Source: an uncultured Gammaproteobacteria bacterium
Lineage (GTDB): Bacteria; Pseudomonadota; Gammaproteobacteria; Arenicellales; JAANXG01
Direction of reading: 5' to 3'
Assembly (NCBI GenBank): GCA_947258785.1
Contig: CAMYJT010000009.1
Coordinates: 1 to 64,000, forward strand
Length of the DNA stretch: 64,000 nt
Shown here: positions 52,119-62,925 of the stretch, piece after piece
Numbering within the stretch: the stretch's first letter is position 1
Layout of the letters: every line of letters starts with the position of its first letter
Notes under the pieces: model-generated
Database searches by the model: none
The model's input: only the letters and a program-made list of their open reading frames with translations
Told to the model about the DNA's origin: nothing
Program-made: the position numbers and the translations under genes

Positions 52119-53168
52119 CTATCGGCCCAACAATTTAGTGACTCGAGTCCACCAAGTGACCCGTTGCGGCCGCTGGATCCGCAGCGGGGCCCGCGGTGCA
52201 GACAGATTGAGTCGACTGATCGACACCCGTGCGCGCGGCAGCTTATCGGGATCATCCCAGCGGGTGCTCTTCGAGTGCCGTATGTCGGGAAATTGAGACA
52301 GGGCAAGGCTCTGGTGGACGCCGGTGCCGAGCAGGTTGGTGCCGCACAGATCGGTGGATGGATACCTTGACCCCATCATCTTTACCGACCACAGATCGGC
52401 CTCCATCAAGGTGGCGCCGGTGAGATCCGCTCGATGCAGATCAGCCCGCGACATGACCGCCCCGGACAGATCGGCCAGCCCAAGTTTGACGCCGGTCAGG
52501 TCAGCGGTCGACAGATTGGCCTCGTGCAGAGTGGCCTGGGTCAGGTCGGCCTGCACCAAGTTGGCGCCACTCATGTCAATGTTGACGAGGTAACTGCTGT
52601 TCAGCTGAGCCAGGGACAGGTTTGCGCCCTCCAAATGGGCGCGATCGAGTACGGCACCGCCGAGCTGCGCCCCCACCAGCTTGGCGGCGAACAGCTTCGT
52701 CCCCGACAATTTGGCCGACACCAGATTGGCCCACGACAAATCGACCCCCGACAAGTTCGCGTTCCGCAGATCGGCTTCATAGAGATCGGCCGCACTCAAT
52801 ACGGCACCGGACACCGAAGCGTCGCGCAGCGTGGCACCGGACAGGGTGGCCCCGGTCAACACCGCCCCAGCCAACATCGCATCGGTGAGATCCGCAGAGG
52901 TTAAATCCGCATTGGCGAGGTTGGCGCCGAACAAGCGAGCACCGCAGAGTTTTGCTCGATATAGATCCGCGCCAGACAGGTTCGCGCCGGACAAATCCGC
53001 CTCGGTTAGATCAGAACGAGAAAGGTCCGCCCCGCGGAAATCGGTCCCACAGAGCCGGGCACCGGACAGATTTGTCCCGGCGAGATTGGCTTGGGCGAGG
53101 TTCCGTCCGGCCAGGCTGAACTCGATCAGCGACCCATTACGCCACAGATCCGACGCTACCACGCGCAC
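52119..53168 (-). CDS. Pentapeptide-repeat protein
   Basis: 349 residues from a GTG at 53168, about 87 bp past the dnaQ stop; the frame stays open further upstream but that part is antisense noise across dnaQ. At least 40 tandem A(D/N)LXX repeats (SLAGRNLAQANLAGTNLSGA, ADLSRSDLTEADLSGANLSG, LYEADLRNANLSGVDLSWAN) should form a right-handed square beta-helix of about ten turns. A basic, non-repeat C-terminus ends RVTWWTRVTKLLGR. No signal peptide. Relatives include DNA-mimicking gyrase-protection proteins and many of unknown role. Confidence 0.88.
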   Translation of the reverse strand: MRVVASDLWRNGSLIEFSLAGRNLAQANLAGTNLSGARLCGTDFRGADLSRSDLTEADLSGANLSGADLYRAKLCGARLFGANLANADLTSADLTDAMLAGAVLTGATLSGATLRDASVSGAVLSAADLYEADLRNANLSGVDLSWANLVSAKLSGTKLFAAKLVGAQLGGAVLDRAHLEGANLSLAQLNSSYLVNIDMSGANLVQADLTQATLHEANLSTADLTGVKLGLADLSGAVMSRADLHRADLTGATLMEADLWSVKMMGSRYPSTDLCGTNLLGTGVHQSLALSQFPDIRHSKSTRWDDPDKLPRARVSISRLNLSAPRAPLRIQRPQRVTWWTRVTKLLGR

Positions 53169-53254
53169 TTGACTGCCCTCGGTGAGATATCGACCCGATA
53201 ACCTTACCCCCCCCTTTCGTGTTGTCGAGCCAGTATAGCTGCTCTGGACCCCGT

Positions 53255-53986
53255 TTACGACTCCTCCTCCAAGCGGCGCCAAAGACAGCTGCCCCCGCTC
53301 TCCTGGTCCAGACGCTCCAACCATCGCTCGTGCGCGATCCGTTCCTCGGCGCTGGCTGGGATTACCAGCAACGGCGTCGCACGCGGCTCGGGCCGGCGGC
53401 CGTGCCCGGCGCGTAGCGCCTGGAATCCAAATTCGCGGTCGTCCAGCATCAAAGTGGTCTGCCCGCCGGTCATGGCTAGATAGACATCGGCCAGGATCTC
53501 GGCATCGAGCAGCGCTCCGTGTCTCGTGCGTTGGGAGTTGTCCACAGCGTAGCGCTTGCACAGCGCGTCCAAATCGTTGCGTTGACCGGGATGCAATTGA
53601 CGAGCCATCGCCAGCGTGTCCAACACCTTGCAGTAATCCTCAATCCGGTTTCCGCTCCGACCGGTCAGGGCAATTTCGTGGTTCAGGAAACCCGTATCGA
53701 ATGCCGCGTTGTGGATAATAAGTTCGGCATCGGAAACATACTCCACGAAATCCTGAAACACATCGCTGAAACGCGGTTTATCGACGAGAAAATCGTTGGT
53801 AATGCCGTGGACCTCCAGCGCTCCCGCATCGATCTCTCGATCCGGGTTGAGATACTGCTGAAAGCAATTGTCGGTGGGACGCCGATCGATCAATTCCACA
53901 CAACCGATCTCTATAATTCGATGGCCCTGTTCCGGATCCAGGCCGGTGGTCTCGGTGTCCAGTACAATCTGTCGAAGCATCGACAA
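53255..53986 (-). CDS. dnaQ: DNA polymerase III epsilon subunit (3'-5' proofreading exonuclease)
   Basis: 243 residues. ExoI is VLDTETTGLDPEQGHRIIEI, ExoII is ELIIHNAAFDTGFLNHEIAL, and ExoIII is TRHGALLDAEILADVYLAMT, all four catalytic acids and the His present. The C-terminal clamp/alpha-binding tail follows. It lies 9 bp after rnhA, the standard gammaproteobacterial order. Confidence 0.97.
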   Translation of the reverse strand: MSMLRQIVLDTETTGLDPEQGHRIIEIGCVELIDRRPTDNCFQQYLNPDREIDAGALEVHGITNDFLVDKPRFSDVFQDFVEYVSDAELIIHNAAFDTGFLNHEIALTGRSGNRIEDYCKVLDTLAMARQLHPGQRNDLDALCKRYAVDNSQRTRHGALLDAEILADVYLAMTGGQTTLMLDDREFGFQALRAGHGRRPEPRATPLLVIPASAEERIAHERWLERLDQESGGSCLWRRLEEES

Positions 53987-53995
53987 CTCCCGTGT

Positions 53996-54442
53996 CTACG
54001 GTGCCGACGACATCAGGTCATCGATCGCCCGGTTTGCCAACGCATCGGCGCGTTCGTTGCCGGAGGTCCCCGAGTGCCCACGGACCCAGCGCCAAGTGAT
54101 AACATGCCTGGTCGCCAGTTCCTCGAGCCGCAGCCACAAGTCTTTATTCTTCACAGGTTTCTTACCTGCAGTGCGCCAGCCCTGGGCTTTCCACCGCGGC
54201 AACCATCGAGTGACCCCGTTCTTCAGATAAACGGAATCGGTCACCAGGGTGACTTTGCACGGGCGTTTCAACGCCCCCAACGCCTCAATGGCGGCCGTCA
54301 GTTCCATTCGATTGTTCGTAGTCTGACGGACCGCTCCGGCCAGCTCCCGCCGGTGCTCGCCCCACATCAATACAGCGCCCCATCCTCCAGGACCCGGATT
54401 TCCCCGGCAGGCGCCATCGGTGTATATCTCTAACTCGCTCAC
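53996..54442 (-). CDS. rnhA: Ribonuclease HI
   Basis: 148 residues from a GTG at 54442 that overlaps the methyltransferase stop by 4 bp. All active-site acids are visible: D in [20 protein letters not shown] in [14 protein letters not shown] in [14 protein letters not shown] and D in [12 protein letters not shown]. The basic protrusion [20 protein letters not shown] is typical of RNase HI. Removes RNA from RNA:DNA hybrids. Confidence 0.96.
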   Translation of the reverse strand: MSELEIYTDGACRGNPGPGGWGAVLMWGEHRRELAGAVRQTTNNRMELTAAIEALGALKRPCKVTLVTDSVYLKNGVTRWLPRWKAQGWRTAGKKPVKNKDLWLRLEELATRHVITWRWVRGHSGTSGNERADALANRAIDDLMSSAP

Positions 54443-55179
54443 GTTGCGCCGTTCTTGGTGACCGGTTCGACCAGCCCCGGCGTCAAGCGCTGCTTCTGTT
54501 TCCATCTCAAGGAAAGCCCGGTCATACCAAACTCGCGCTTACGAGCCACAACAATGTATGCGGCCGCCGTCATCGGCCACCAACGCTCGCCCGCCTTCTC
54601 GAGCACCTTCATGCGTTCGTTCAATCTGACCGACGACGTGGGGGGGCGATAACACGCCATGGCGCCGGCGTTGATCTCGAATCCGAGCACCTGCAGCCAA
54701 TCCTTGATTCGGAACAAACTGTAATACCGGCCGCTCCACGGGGCGAGGGCAGAGCGTATCGTCAAAAGTTTTCTGAATCCCCACAAGCTGATTGGGTTGA
54801 ACCCCAATAGCACCAGATGGCCCTCCGGCACCAAAATCCTCTTTACCTCACGGAGGATCTGATGCGGGTCGTTACTGAATTCGAGCACGTGCGGCAACAA
54901 GACCACACCGACCGATGTGGCCGCGAAGGGCAGCGCCTCGGCCACCGCGCAGACCTTGACCCCCAAACCACCCCGGTCGGTTTGATCGTCCACGAAAACA
55001 TCCAGGATCGCCTCGCTCGCCTGCAACAAATCTGGATATCCATGGCGGGAAATCTGTACTGCGATCGGGCCGTACAGCCGGGACAGCAGACCCTGCAGGC
55101 GCTCGCGTTCTGCGTCGACTAATAGCCGCCCACTGATCGTGTCGAACCACGACTCGGACGAGGTGCTGGCGACATTCAT
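54439..55179 (-). CDS. Class I SAM-dependent methyltransferase
   Basis: 246 residues. The SAM-binding motif I is weak ([15 protein letters not shown]), but the acidic and post-motif regions [40 protein letters not shown] and [20 protein letters not shown] match the small methyltransferase usually found before rnhA in gammaproteobacteria. Substrate unknown. The stop overlaps the rnhA start. Confidence 0.85.
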   Translation of the reverse strand: MNVASTSSESWFDTISGRLLVDAERERLQGLLSRLYGPIAVQISRHGYPDLLQASEAILDVFVDDQTDRGGLGVKVCAVAEALPFAATSVGVVLLPHVLEFSNDPHQILREVKRILVPEGHLVLLGFNPISLWGFRKLLTIRSALAPWSGRYYSLFRIKDWLQVLGFEINAGAMACYRPPTSSVRLNERMKVLEKAGERWWPMTAAAYIVVARKREFGMTGLSLRWKQKQRLTPGLVEPVTKNGAT

Positions 55180-55318
55180 AAGGGGTTTTTACACATCACT
55201 ACGCGGAGACACAAGCACCAATGTCCCGCCCCGTCAATAACGCACCATTCAGCGCGATTATCCAGGATGGCCCGAAATTGACTGGACGTCGAGACATCCA
55301 GTACTATCTGCTCCCCAT

Positions 55319-56713
55319 ATGCGCGTTATAACCATAACGATAAAGTGGATCGTGCTGTGGTGCCTGCTGTCGGCGGGTTGTGCTACCAGTCCCTCTACCC
55401 CACGCGTAACCACCGCGCAGTCCGCAGTTCCCGCCCACACCGACGAGACGCGTACCGCCGTGGCAAAGCCGATGAAAATCCGATCGGCGAAAGCCGATCC
55501 CTTACCGGCTCCGGCACGCCCCGCGGCATACCAGGACCTGTGGGACCGCATCAGGGCCGGATTTGCACTGCCGTCCTTCGACCATCCGTATGTGAGGTAT
55601 TACGAGCGCTGGAACCAGGACCGGCCCGAATATCTGAAGCAGCTGGTGGACCGCGGGCGCCTGTACCTGCACTACATCGTCGAAGAGGTGGAGAAACGCG
55701 GCCTGCCGCTGGAAATCGCACTACTGCCGGTCATCGAGAGTGCTTTCAAGCCGAACGCGTACTCCCGGGCGCGGGCCGCCGGACTGTGGCAATTCATGCC
55801 CGCCACGGGACGGCGCTTCGGATTGAAGCAGAATTGGTGGTACGACGGGCGTCGTGACGTAGTCCGGTCAACCCAGGCGGCGTTGAACTATCTCGAAACA
55901 CTGCACCGGGAATTCAAGGGCGATTGGTTGCTCGCCCTCGCCGCGTACAACGCCGGGGAGCGCCGCGTCGCGCGGGCAATCGCGGCCAATCGCAAGAGAA
56001 ATCGACCGACCGACTATCAGAGCCTGAGGCTCAAGGCGGAAACCCGGCGATACGTACCCAAACTGATCGCGTTCAAAAACCTCGTCACCAATCCAAAACG
56101 CTACGGGTTGCATCTGGAGCCAGTTCCGAACCGCGCATATTTTACGAGTGTTGAGTTGAAGTCTCAGATGGACCTTGGTGTGGTCAGTGAGCTTGCCGGC
56201 ATATCACAGTCCGAATTCCGCAAGCTGAATCCAGCATTCCGGCGCTGGGCCACCGACCCCGACGGCCCGCACGACATTCTGATCCCGGTCCACGCGCAGT
56301 CGTCCGTACAGGCCGGCTTGGCGGCACTGCCGCCGCACCGCTACATGCGCTGGACGCGGCACAAAATCCGACGCGGTGAATCACTGAGCACCATCGCCAG
56401 ACGTCACGGCGTATCGGTACGCGCGATCAAGACCGCCAACAAATTGAGGGGTTCCAAGATTCGTGCCGGCAACAATCTCCTCATCCCCGTGTCCCAGCGG
56501 TCCTACACCCCGACACGGGTTAAATCGGCCCGCAGTCGGCCGCGCCGGGCGCCCACGTCGACGGCAGTGGTACATCGAGTACGGTCGGGCGACACCTTGT
56601 GGCAGATTGCCAGACGATACGACGTTTACGTGAAGCAATTGGCGCACTGGAACGCCATCAGAGTGAACGACATCCTGAAACTGGGACAGAAGATCCTGAT
56701 TTACAGCAACTGA
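55319..56713 (+). CDS. mltD: Membrane-bound lytic murein transglycosylase D
   Basis: 464 residues. Lipoprotein signal with lipobox LLSAGC at about residues 16-21. The SLT domain (about 95-260) has the catalytic Glu in LEIALLPVIESAFKPNAYSR, then AAGLWQFMPATGRRFGL and LLALAAYNAGERRVARAI. Two C-terminal LysM repeats (HKIRRGESLSTIARRHGVSV and HRVRSGDTLWQIARRYDVYV) bind peptidoglycan. Located at the inner face of the outer membrane. Divergent from the methyltransferase-rnhA-dnaQ operon. Confidence 0.95.
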   Translation: MRVITITIKWIVLWCLLSAGCATSPSTPRVTTAQSAVPAHTDETRTAVAKPMKIRSAKADPLPAPARPAAYQDLWDRIRAGFALPSFDHPYVRYYERWNQDRPEYLKQLVDRGRLYLHYIVEEVEKRGLPLEIALLPVIESAFKPNAYSRARAAGLWQFMPATGRRFGLKQNWWYDGRRDVVRSTQAALNYLETLHREFKGDWLLALAAYNAGERRVARAIAANRKRNRPTDYQSLRLKAETRRYVPKLIAFKNLVTNPKRYGLHLEPVPNRAYFTSVELKSQMDLGVVSELAGISQSEFRKLNPAFRRWATDPDGPHDILIPVHAQSSVQAGLAALPPHRYMRWTRHKIRRGESLSTIARRHGVSVRAIKTANKLRGSKIRAGNNLLIPVSQRSYTPTRVKSARSRPRRAPTSTAVVHRVRSGDTLWQIARRYDVYVKQLAHWNAIRVNDILKLGQKILIYSN

Positions 56714-56738
56714 GACGTCAACTCAGGGTCAGCGGACC

Positions 56739-57209
56739 CTAAATCAGCGTCTTAGCCAATACCAGGGCGTTTTCGCGTCCTCCCCCAGGCGCTGGATAAT
56801 AGTCGTTCCGTTCGCCGATCTCGTTGAAACCAAGGACCTGGTACAGGTGGCGCGCCGTTTCATTGGAGATGCGCACATCCAGAAACGCCATCCGCGCCTT
56901 GTTGCGGACGGCAATGTCGAGCAGATGTTCAACCATAGCCTGACCCAGACCGCGGCGCTGATAGTCGGGATGAACGCAGATGTTGAGGATGTGACATTCA
57001 CCGGCGGCGACGGACATAACGCCATAACCGAGGATCCCCGATTCGTTCTCGTACACCTGACACACATAGCCGATCCGCAGACAATCACGGAATATGCCCA
57101 GGGTCCAGGGAAAGTTGTACACCATCTGTTCGATACAGAGAACACCGACAAGATCGTCTTCGATCATCGATCGAACGCGCGGCACGAGTTCTGTGGGTAG
57201 CGCGCTCAT
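56739..57209 (-). CDS. rimI: Ribosomal-protein-alanine N-acetyltransferase
   Basis: 156 residues of the GNAT fold: MIEDDLVGVLCIEQMVYNFP, the acyl-CoA motif ICVHPDYQRRGLGQAMVEHL (RRGLG), and FLDVRISNETARHLYQVLGF, the RimI-specific end NEIGERNDYYPAPGGRE-like. Modifies the N-terminus of ribosomal protein S18. It is 2 bp downstream of the uracil-DNA glycosylase gene, the usual neighbour. Confidence 0.93.
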   Translation of the reverse strand: MSALPTELVPRVRSMIEDDLVGVLCIEQMVYNFPWTLGIFRDCLRIGYVCQVYENESGILGYGVMSVAAGECHILNICVHPDYQRRGLGQAMVEHLLDIAVRNKARMAFLDVRISNETARHLYQVLGFNEIGERNDYYPAPGGGRENALVLAKTLI

Positions 57210-57211
57210 GC

Positions 57212-57844
57212 CTATTCCACCACCTTCTTAGCCAAACACAAGTCCAGCCAAACCTTGCGTTTATCCACCGGGTTGCGCAGTAGATAGGCGGGGTGGTAGG
57301 TAACCAGCAACGGGATCCCGGTATCCTCGTATTCGAAGACCTCCCCGCGAAGCTTGCCGATCGGTCGCGTTGTCTTCAACAACGATTGTGCCGCGAAACG
57401 GCCGAGCGCGACGATGATCTTCGGGCGGACCAACGCGACCTGCCGATGCAGATACGGTTCGCACCGCTGGACCTCCCTGCCCATCGGATCACGGTTTTGC
57501 GGAGGCCGGCACTTCAGGACATTGGCTATGTACACCTGTTCACGCTGCATGCCAAGCGCCGCAATCATCGCGGTAAGCAGTTGGCCGGCGCGCCCCACGA
57601 AGGCCAAACCCTGGCGGTCCTCTTCGGCCCCCGGCGCCTCACCGACGAACATCCAATCCGCGGCCTGGTTGCCGTTACCGAACACCGTCTGCGTCCGCGT
57701 CTTGCACAAATCACACAAGGCGCATTCGCAAACCTGGCGGCGCAGCTGCGCCCACTCCGCCGGTGACGACTCGCCGAGGGGCTCCCAGGTCTGAACACCC
57801 ATGACATGCAGATACTGTTTTCGGCGCGGCGTCAAGCTCGGCAT
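57212..57844 (-). CDS. Family-4 uracil-DNA glycosylase, [4Fe-4S]
   Basis: 210 residues from the ATG at 57844 ([16 protein letters not shown]); other Met codons at 57850 and 57856 are also possible. Cysteines around [15 protein letters not shown] and the later C in [12 protein letters not shown] and QRCEPYL provide the iron-sulfur ligands. The active-site motif is [20 protein letters not shown], and the DNA-intercalation motif is [14 protein letters not shown]. Excises uracil from DNA. Part of a two-gene unit with rimI. Confidence 0.92.
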   Translation of the reverse strand: MPSLTPRRKQYLHVMGVQTWEPLGESSPAEWAQLRRQVCECALCDLCKTRTQTVFGNGNQAADWMFVGEAPGAEEDRQGLAFVGRAGQLLTAMIAALGMQREQVYIANVLKCRPPQNRDPMGREVQRCEPYLHRQVALVRPKIIVALGRFAAQSLLKTTRPIGKLRGEVFEYEDTGIPLLVTYHPAYLLRNPVDKRKVWLDLCLAKKVVE

Positions 57845-57897
57845 AGACATAAGCATAGACGGCGCAGGCCGAAAGCACAAAAGTCCCCACGCTGCGT

Positions 57898-59445
57898 TCA
57901 GATCGGTTGGCTGTACTGAGGGTGTTGCCGCAGTGCCTGTGATTCCAGCTTATTCAACGCCATGATGTAGGATTTCGCCGAGGCAATGACGATATCCGTA
58001 TCCGCTCCGTGACCGTTTACGATGCGCCCGCCCTTCTCGATCCTCACCGTCACTTCGCCTTGCGCATCGGTACCGCTGGTAATGTTGCTCACCGAGTAAA
58101 GCTGCAGCTGTCCGCCGCACTGCACAATTCTCTCGATTGCCTTGAAGGTGGCATCGACAGGACCGCTGCCCTCAGCCACCGCGGTTTCCTCCTCGCCATT
58201 TACCGACAGTGTCACCGTCGCCTTCGGCGTTTCACCGGTTTGCGAGCACACATGCAAGGTAACCATTTTAAAGCGCTCCGCGGCGTGCTCCAGGCCCTCC
58301 TCGGTTACCAAGGCCTGCAGATCTTCGTCGAAGATTTCGTGCTTCTTGTCCGCCAGCTCCTTGAAACGTGCAAAGGCGGAATTGAGCTCCTCTTCCGTCT
58401 TGAAATCGATCCCCAGTTCCTTAAGCCGGGTTCTAAACGCATTGCGGCCCGAATGTTTGCCAAGCACCATGCGGTTCGCGGACCAGCCGACATCCTCCGC
58501 CCGCATAATTTCGTAGGTTTCACGCTTCTTAATCACTCCATCCTGATGTATCCCGGACTCATGCGCAAACGCATTAGCGCCGACCACTGCTTTATTGGGC
58601 TGCACTGAAAAACCGGTAATGCTCGACACCAGGCGGCTGGCCGGGACAATCTGCGTCGTATCCAGTTGGGTGTCGCAGGGAAAGATGTCTTGACGCGTGC
58701 GCACCGCCATCACAATCTCCTCGAGGGAGGCATTGCCCGCGCGCTCGCCCAAACCATTGATCGTACACTCTACTTGGCGGGCGCCGCTTATCACCGCCTC
58801 CAAGGAATTTGCTACGGCCAGACCGAGATCGTTGTGACAGTGTACGGAAAACACCGCTTGGTCCGAGTTCGGTACCCGGTCAATCAGTTGCCTGATCAAA
58901 CTGCCAAACTGCGAGGGCACATTGTAACCGACCGTGTCGGGTATGTTGACCGTGCCGGCGCCGGCCTTGATGGCCGCCTCGACTACCCGGCACAGAAAAT
59001 CCAACTCTGAGCGCCCCGCGTCTTCGGGGGAAAATTCCACGTTGTCGGTGTAACGTCGCGCCTGCTTCACAGCCCGCACCGCCTGCTTCAACACCTCCTC
59101 CGGCTGCATGCGCAGCTTTTCGCGCATATGAATCGGCGACGTCGCGATAAACGTGTGGATCCGGCCGGATTGAGCGGGCTTAACCGCCTCGGCAGCTCGT
59201 TCGATATCGGCGTCGACCGCCCGCGCTAAACCACACACAGTGCTGCCCTTGACGACCGTTGCCACGGCCCTTACGGCCTCGTAATCACCCGGACTGGCCG
59301 CCGGAAATCCGGCCTCGATGACGTCGACGCGCATCCGCTCCAGCACTGTGGCGATTCGTACTTTTTCGTCCCGGGTCATCGATGCCCCTGGACTTTGCTC
59401 TCCGTCCCTCAAGGTCGTATCAAAGATAAACAGTTGTTCGCTCAT
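57898..59445 (-). CDS. leuA: 2-isopropylmalate synthase
   Basis: 515 residues from the ATG at 59445 ([11 protein letters not shown]), with GGAG 8 bases upstream. The catalytic barrel begins [20 protein letters not shown], continues [20 protein letters not shown] and [20 protein letters not shown] (metal His-x-His), and ends near [20 protein letters not shown]. The C-terminal LeuA regulatory domain (about 390-515) binds leucine for feedback inhibition. First committed step of leucine synthesis. A possible leucine-codon leader lies upstream. Confidence 0.96.
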   Translation of the reverse strand: MSEQLFIFDTTLRDGEQSPGASMTRDEKVRIATVLERMRVDVIEAGFPAASPGDYEAVRAVATVVKGSTVCGLARAVDADIERAAEAVKPAQSGRIHTFIATSPIHMREKLRMQPEEVLKQAVRAVKQARRYTDNVEFSPEDAGRSELDFLCRVVEAAIKAGAGTVNIPDTVGYNVPSQFGSLIRQLIDRVPNSDQAVFSVHCHNDLGLAVANSLEAVISGARQVECTINGLGERAGNASLEEIVMAVRTRQDIFPCDTQLDTTQIVPASRLVSSITGFSVQPNKAVVGANAFAHESGIHQDGVIKKRETYEIMRAEDVGWSANRMVLGKHSGRNAFRTRLKELGIDFKTEEELNSAFARFKELADKKHEIFDEDLQALVTEEGLEHAAERFKMVTLHVCSQTGETPKATVTLSVNGEEETAVAEGSGPVDATFKAIERIVQCGGQLQLYSVSNITSGTDAQGEVTVRIEKGGRIVNGHGADTDIVIASAKSYIMALNKLESQALRQHPQYSQPI

Positions 59446-59885
59446 CACTCTTGCTCCGCATTCGCTGCATCAGAACTTGCTCCCCGCAAGGCGGGGAAAA
59501 CGGAAGTCGGGAATTGGACTGGAGTCAGATAGGTGCGCCGCAACGGCGCAGCAGCAGGGCAGACAAGAACAGGCACTCGCCATCACGCAGCAGGCTACCA
59601 ATCCCGCAACAAAACGGTCGTATATTTGGATACCGGATCCTGTCCATGGCCTGAGTGTAGCGTCGGTTGATCACGCAATTCAAGGCCCACCCGCCCTGTA
59701 ACCCCAACGCGGGCGCAACGTGACCCGATTATGGGCGCTTGTCCGGGCATTTTGCCCGTAGCGCGTTAGCGGGAGAGCAACAACAGTCTTTCAGAGGTTC
59801 GTGGAGAATAGTGGGCTATTTGACTAGAAGTTTCGGGACAATCGGCCGCTGTCACAGTAGGCGCGCCGAATCCTCGGACAGGCTC
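59446..59885. other. leuA leader / intergenic region
   Basis: About 440 bp between leuA and pssA. It holds a short frame with clustered Leu codons (59525-59647), a hairpin TCCCCGC-AAG-GCGGGGA at 59481-59497, and an overlapping GCGCCG/CGGCGC stem near 59530-59545. The arrangement is reminiscent of a leucine attenuator. No U-tract follows the last stem, which weakens that reading. Confidence 0.35.
59525..59647 (-). CDS. Possible leucine leader peptide upstream of leuA
   Basis: A 40-codon frame starting MDRIRYPNIRPFC and ending ECLFLSALLLRRCGAPI. Eight codons within the last 23 before the stop are or adjoin Leu (CTG CTG ... CTG TTC TTG ... CTG CTG CTG). It ends 80 bp before the leuA start. The Shine-Dalgarno is weak and no family supports it. 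Confidence 0.25.
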   Translation of the reverse strand: MDRIRYPNIRPFCCGIGSLLRDGECLFLSALLLRRCGAPI

Positions 59886-60665
59886 CTAAACGCCTTCCGT
59901 TTTGGACCGCCGCTGCCTGCGCAGGGCCAACAGCCTCATGACCGGTCCGGATAAAAAATACCCGAAAAAGATGACAAACAACACCCGCGGCGGGTCGAAG
60001 GCGATCAGTACGAACGCCAGCACCAGCGCCAGCAAGGAGACAAACGGCACCTTACCCTTGAGATCGAAATCCTTGAAACTGCGATAGCGGATGTTACTCA
60101 CCATCGCAACGGCGGTGGACACCGTCAAGACCAACCCGATCACCTGCATGGTTTTACCTTGTAATCCGTAGGTGTCCATTACCCAGACCAATGCCGCAAG
60201 CAACGCCGCGGCAGCGGGGCTTGGCAGACCTTGGAAGAATCGCTTATCGGCCACTTTCTGGGCGTTAAAACGGGCCAGCCGCAATGCCGCCGCCGCCACA
60301 TAAAGGAAGGCCGCCAACCAACCGAGCTTACCGCTCTCCATCAAGGCCCACTCATACATCACCAGGGCCGGAGTCAGACCAAAGCAAATCATATCGACGA
60401 GACTGTCGTACTCGACGCCGAAGTCGCTGCTGGTATTGGTCAGCCGCGCCACCCGGCCATCCAGACCATCCATCACCATGGCAATGAACACCGCGATAGC
60501 CGCCGTTTCGAATTGACCCTTGGTGGCCTGCACAATGGCGTAAAATCCGGCGAACAAGCCGGCAGTGGTGAATAGATTGGGAAGTATGTAGATACCTTTG
60601 CGACCCGGCCGCTTAATCGGACTGTCGACCGCTTCGTCGGTTTTAAGATCGTGGTCAATATTCAT
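59886..60665 (-). CDS. pssA: CDP-diacylglycerol--serine O-phosphatidyltransferase
   Basis: 259 residues from the ATG at 60665 (MNIDHDLKT), chosen for GGAG 10 bases upstream. The CDP-alcohol phosphotransferase motif DGLDGRVARLTNTSSDFGVE (D-G-x2-A-R-x8-G-x3-D with downstream SLVDMICFGLTPA) is clear, with about eight membrane helices after KGIYILPNLFTTAGLFAGFY. Makes phosphatidylserine, substrate of the adjacent Psd. Start lies 2 bp after the psd stop. Confidence 0.94.
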   Translation of the reverse strand: MNIDHDLKTDEAVDSPIKRPGRKGIYILPNLFTTAGLFAGFYAIVQATKGQFETAAIAVFIAMVMDGLDGRVARLTNTSSDFGVEYDSLVDMICFGLTPALVMYEWALMESGKLGWLAAFLYVAAAALRLARFNAQKVADKRFFQGLPSPAAAALLAALVWVMDTYGLQGKTMQVIGLVLTVSTAVAMVSNIRYRSFKDFDLKGKVPFVSLLALVLAFVLIAFDPPRVLFVIFFGYFLSGPVMRLLALRRQRRSKTEGV

Positions 60666-60667
60666 TG

Positions 60668-61333
60668 TCAACCATCTCCGTGCGGCGCCGCAGTGAACCG
60701 GCCCAGGGAGTCCCGGCCGGCGTAAACCCAATCACCCAAGCCGACGCTGGAACGAAACGACGGCGGCAGGTATACATCCACACGGGAACCAAAGCGGATA
60801 AATCCATAGCGCTGCCCGTGCCGCACCTTATCTCCGATCTGTAAATAGCAAAGTATACGCCTTGCGATCAGACCTGCCACCTGGACGCAGACCACGTCCT
60901 CTCCTTCTGCAGTCCTGATCCAAACCGCGTTACGCTCATTTTGACTCGATGATTTGTCCAGTTCGGCGTTGAAAAATTTACCCGTAGTGTACCAAATCTC
61001 TTGGACAACTCCGGTTACCGGAACACGATTGGAATGAACGGAGAAGACATTCATGAACACGCTGATCTTTACCGAAGGCCGTTTTAAGTATGGGTCTTCC
61101 GCGGTCCCGGTATACACAATCTTGCCGTCCGCCGGACACACCACGGCATCGGTCATATTTGCGATGTTGCGTCCTGGATCGCGGAAAAACTGCACCACGA
61201 AAGCCACCACGAACCACGCGGGGACCGACCACCACCAACCCCAGACCAAGGCCACGAGTAATGCGGCCGCGGCGGTAATTGAAACGTGCAACCAACCTTC
61301 ACGCGCCAGCAAGGGATGGGTATCGGCGGTCAT
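60668..61333 (-). CDS. psd: Phosphatidylserine decarboxylase proenzyme (short form)
   Basis: 221 residues from the ATG at 61333. N-terminal membrane hairpin (VSITAAAALLVALVWGWWWS) followed by FFRDPGRNIANMTDAVVCPA, FMNVFSVHSNRVPVTG, and the self-cleavage site GFIRFGSRVDVYLP, where cutting between G and S creates the pyruvoyl group. Short-form Psd of this kind is paired with pssA. Makes phosphatidylethanolamine. Confidence 0.94.
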   Translation of the reverse strand: MTADTHPLLAREGWLHVSITAAAALLVALVWGWWWSVPAWFVVAFVVQFFRDPGRNIANMTDAVVCPADGKIVYTGTAEDPYLKRPSVKISVFMNVFSVHSNRVPVTGVVQEIWYTTGKFFNAELDKSSSQNERNAVWIRTAEGEDVVCVQVAGLIARRILCYLQIGDKVRHGQRYGFIRFGSRVDVYLPPSFRSSVGLGDWVYAGRDSLGRFTAAPHGDG

Positions 61334-61385
61334 CTCGGTGGGCCGGCGTACCGGCGCCAAGATTATCGGTGTCCTCGGCGCGCGC

Positions 61386-62432
<1,047 letters not shown>

Positions 62433-62924
62433 TCATACGTTCAAGGCCCGGTCGTCGCGGGCGATCCCGGTCACACCGGATCGAGCCACTTCGATGATTT
62501 CGGTCAGCTCCAACGCCTTGACGAAGGCATCGAGCTTTTCGACGGTACCGGTGAGCTCCAAGGTGTATGTGGCATTGGTCACGTCGATAATCCGGCCCCG
62601 GAAAATATCGACCAATCGTTTGACCTCTTCACGGGCCGTGTCGACGGCCCTGACTTTGACCAGCATCAATTCACGCTCGATGTGGGCGCCTTCGGTGAGA
62701 TCCTGCAGTTTGACCACATCCACCAGTTTATTGAGCTGCTTGACTATCTGCTCGATTATTTGATCGGACCCGTGGGTGACGATGGTCATCCTTGACAGGG
62801 TCGGGTCATTGGTCGGGGCGACGGTGAGTGATTCAATGTTATATCCCCGTGCCGAGAACAATCCAGACACACGAGACAAAGCACCTGCTTCATTTTCGAG
62901 CAGGATAGAAATGATGTGACGCAT
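62433..62924 (-). CDS. ilvN: Acetolactate synthase small (regulatory) subunit
   Basis: 163 residues. N-terminal ACT domain: HIISILLENEAGALSRVSGL, FSARGYNIESLTVAPTNDPT. The C-terminal regulatory domain contains AREEVKRLVDIFRGRIIDVT. Binds valine and activates the large subunit. Starts 1 bp after the ilvI stop. IlvH/IlvN naming depends on isozyme type, which the sequence alone does not settle. Confidence 0.95.
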   Translation of the reverse strand: MRHIISILLENEAGALSRVSGLFSARGYNIESLTVAPTNDPTLSRMTIVTHGSDQIIEQIVKQLNKLVDVVKLQDLTEGAHIERELMLVKVRAVDTAREEVKRLVDIFRGRIIDVTNATYTLELTGTVEKLDAFVKALELTEIIEVARSGVTGIARDDRALNV

Positions 62925-62925
62925 G

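Noticed and set aside
53169-53561. N-terminal extension of the pentapeptide-repeat frame
   Set aside because: The extra about 131 residues run antiparallel in another frame through dnaQ, are Arg-rich and lack repeats. The GTG at 53168 lies after the dnaQ stop.
56724-56745. AGGGTC/GACCCT stem between mltD and rimI
   Set aside because: A 6-bp stem without a T tract, overlapping the rimI stop; too weak for a bidirectional terminator.
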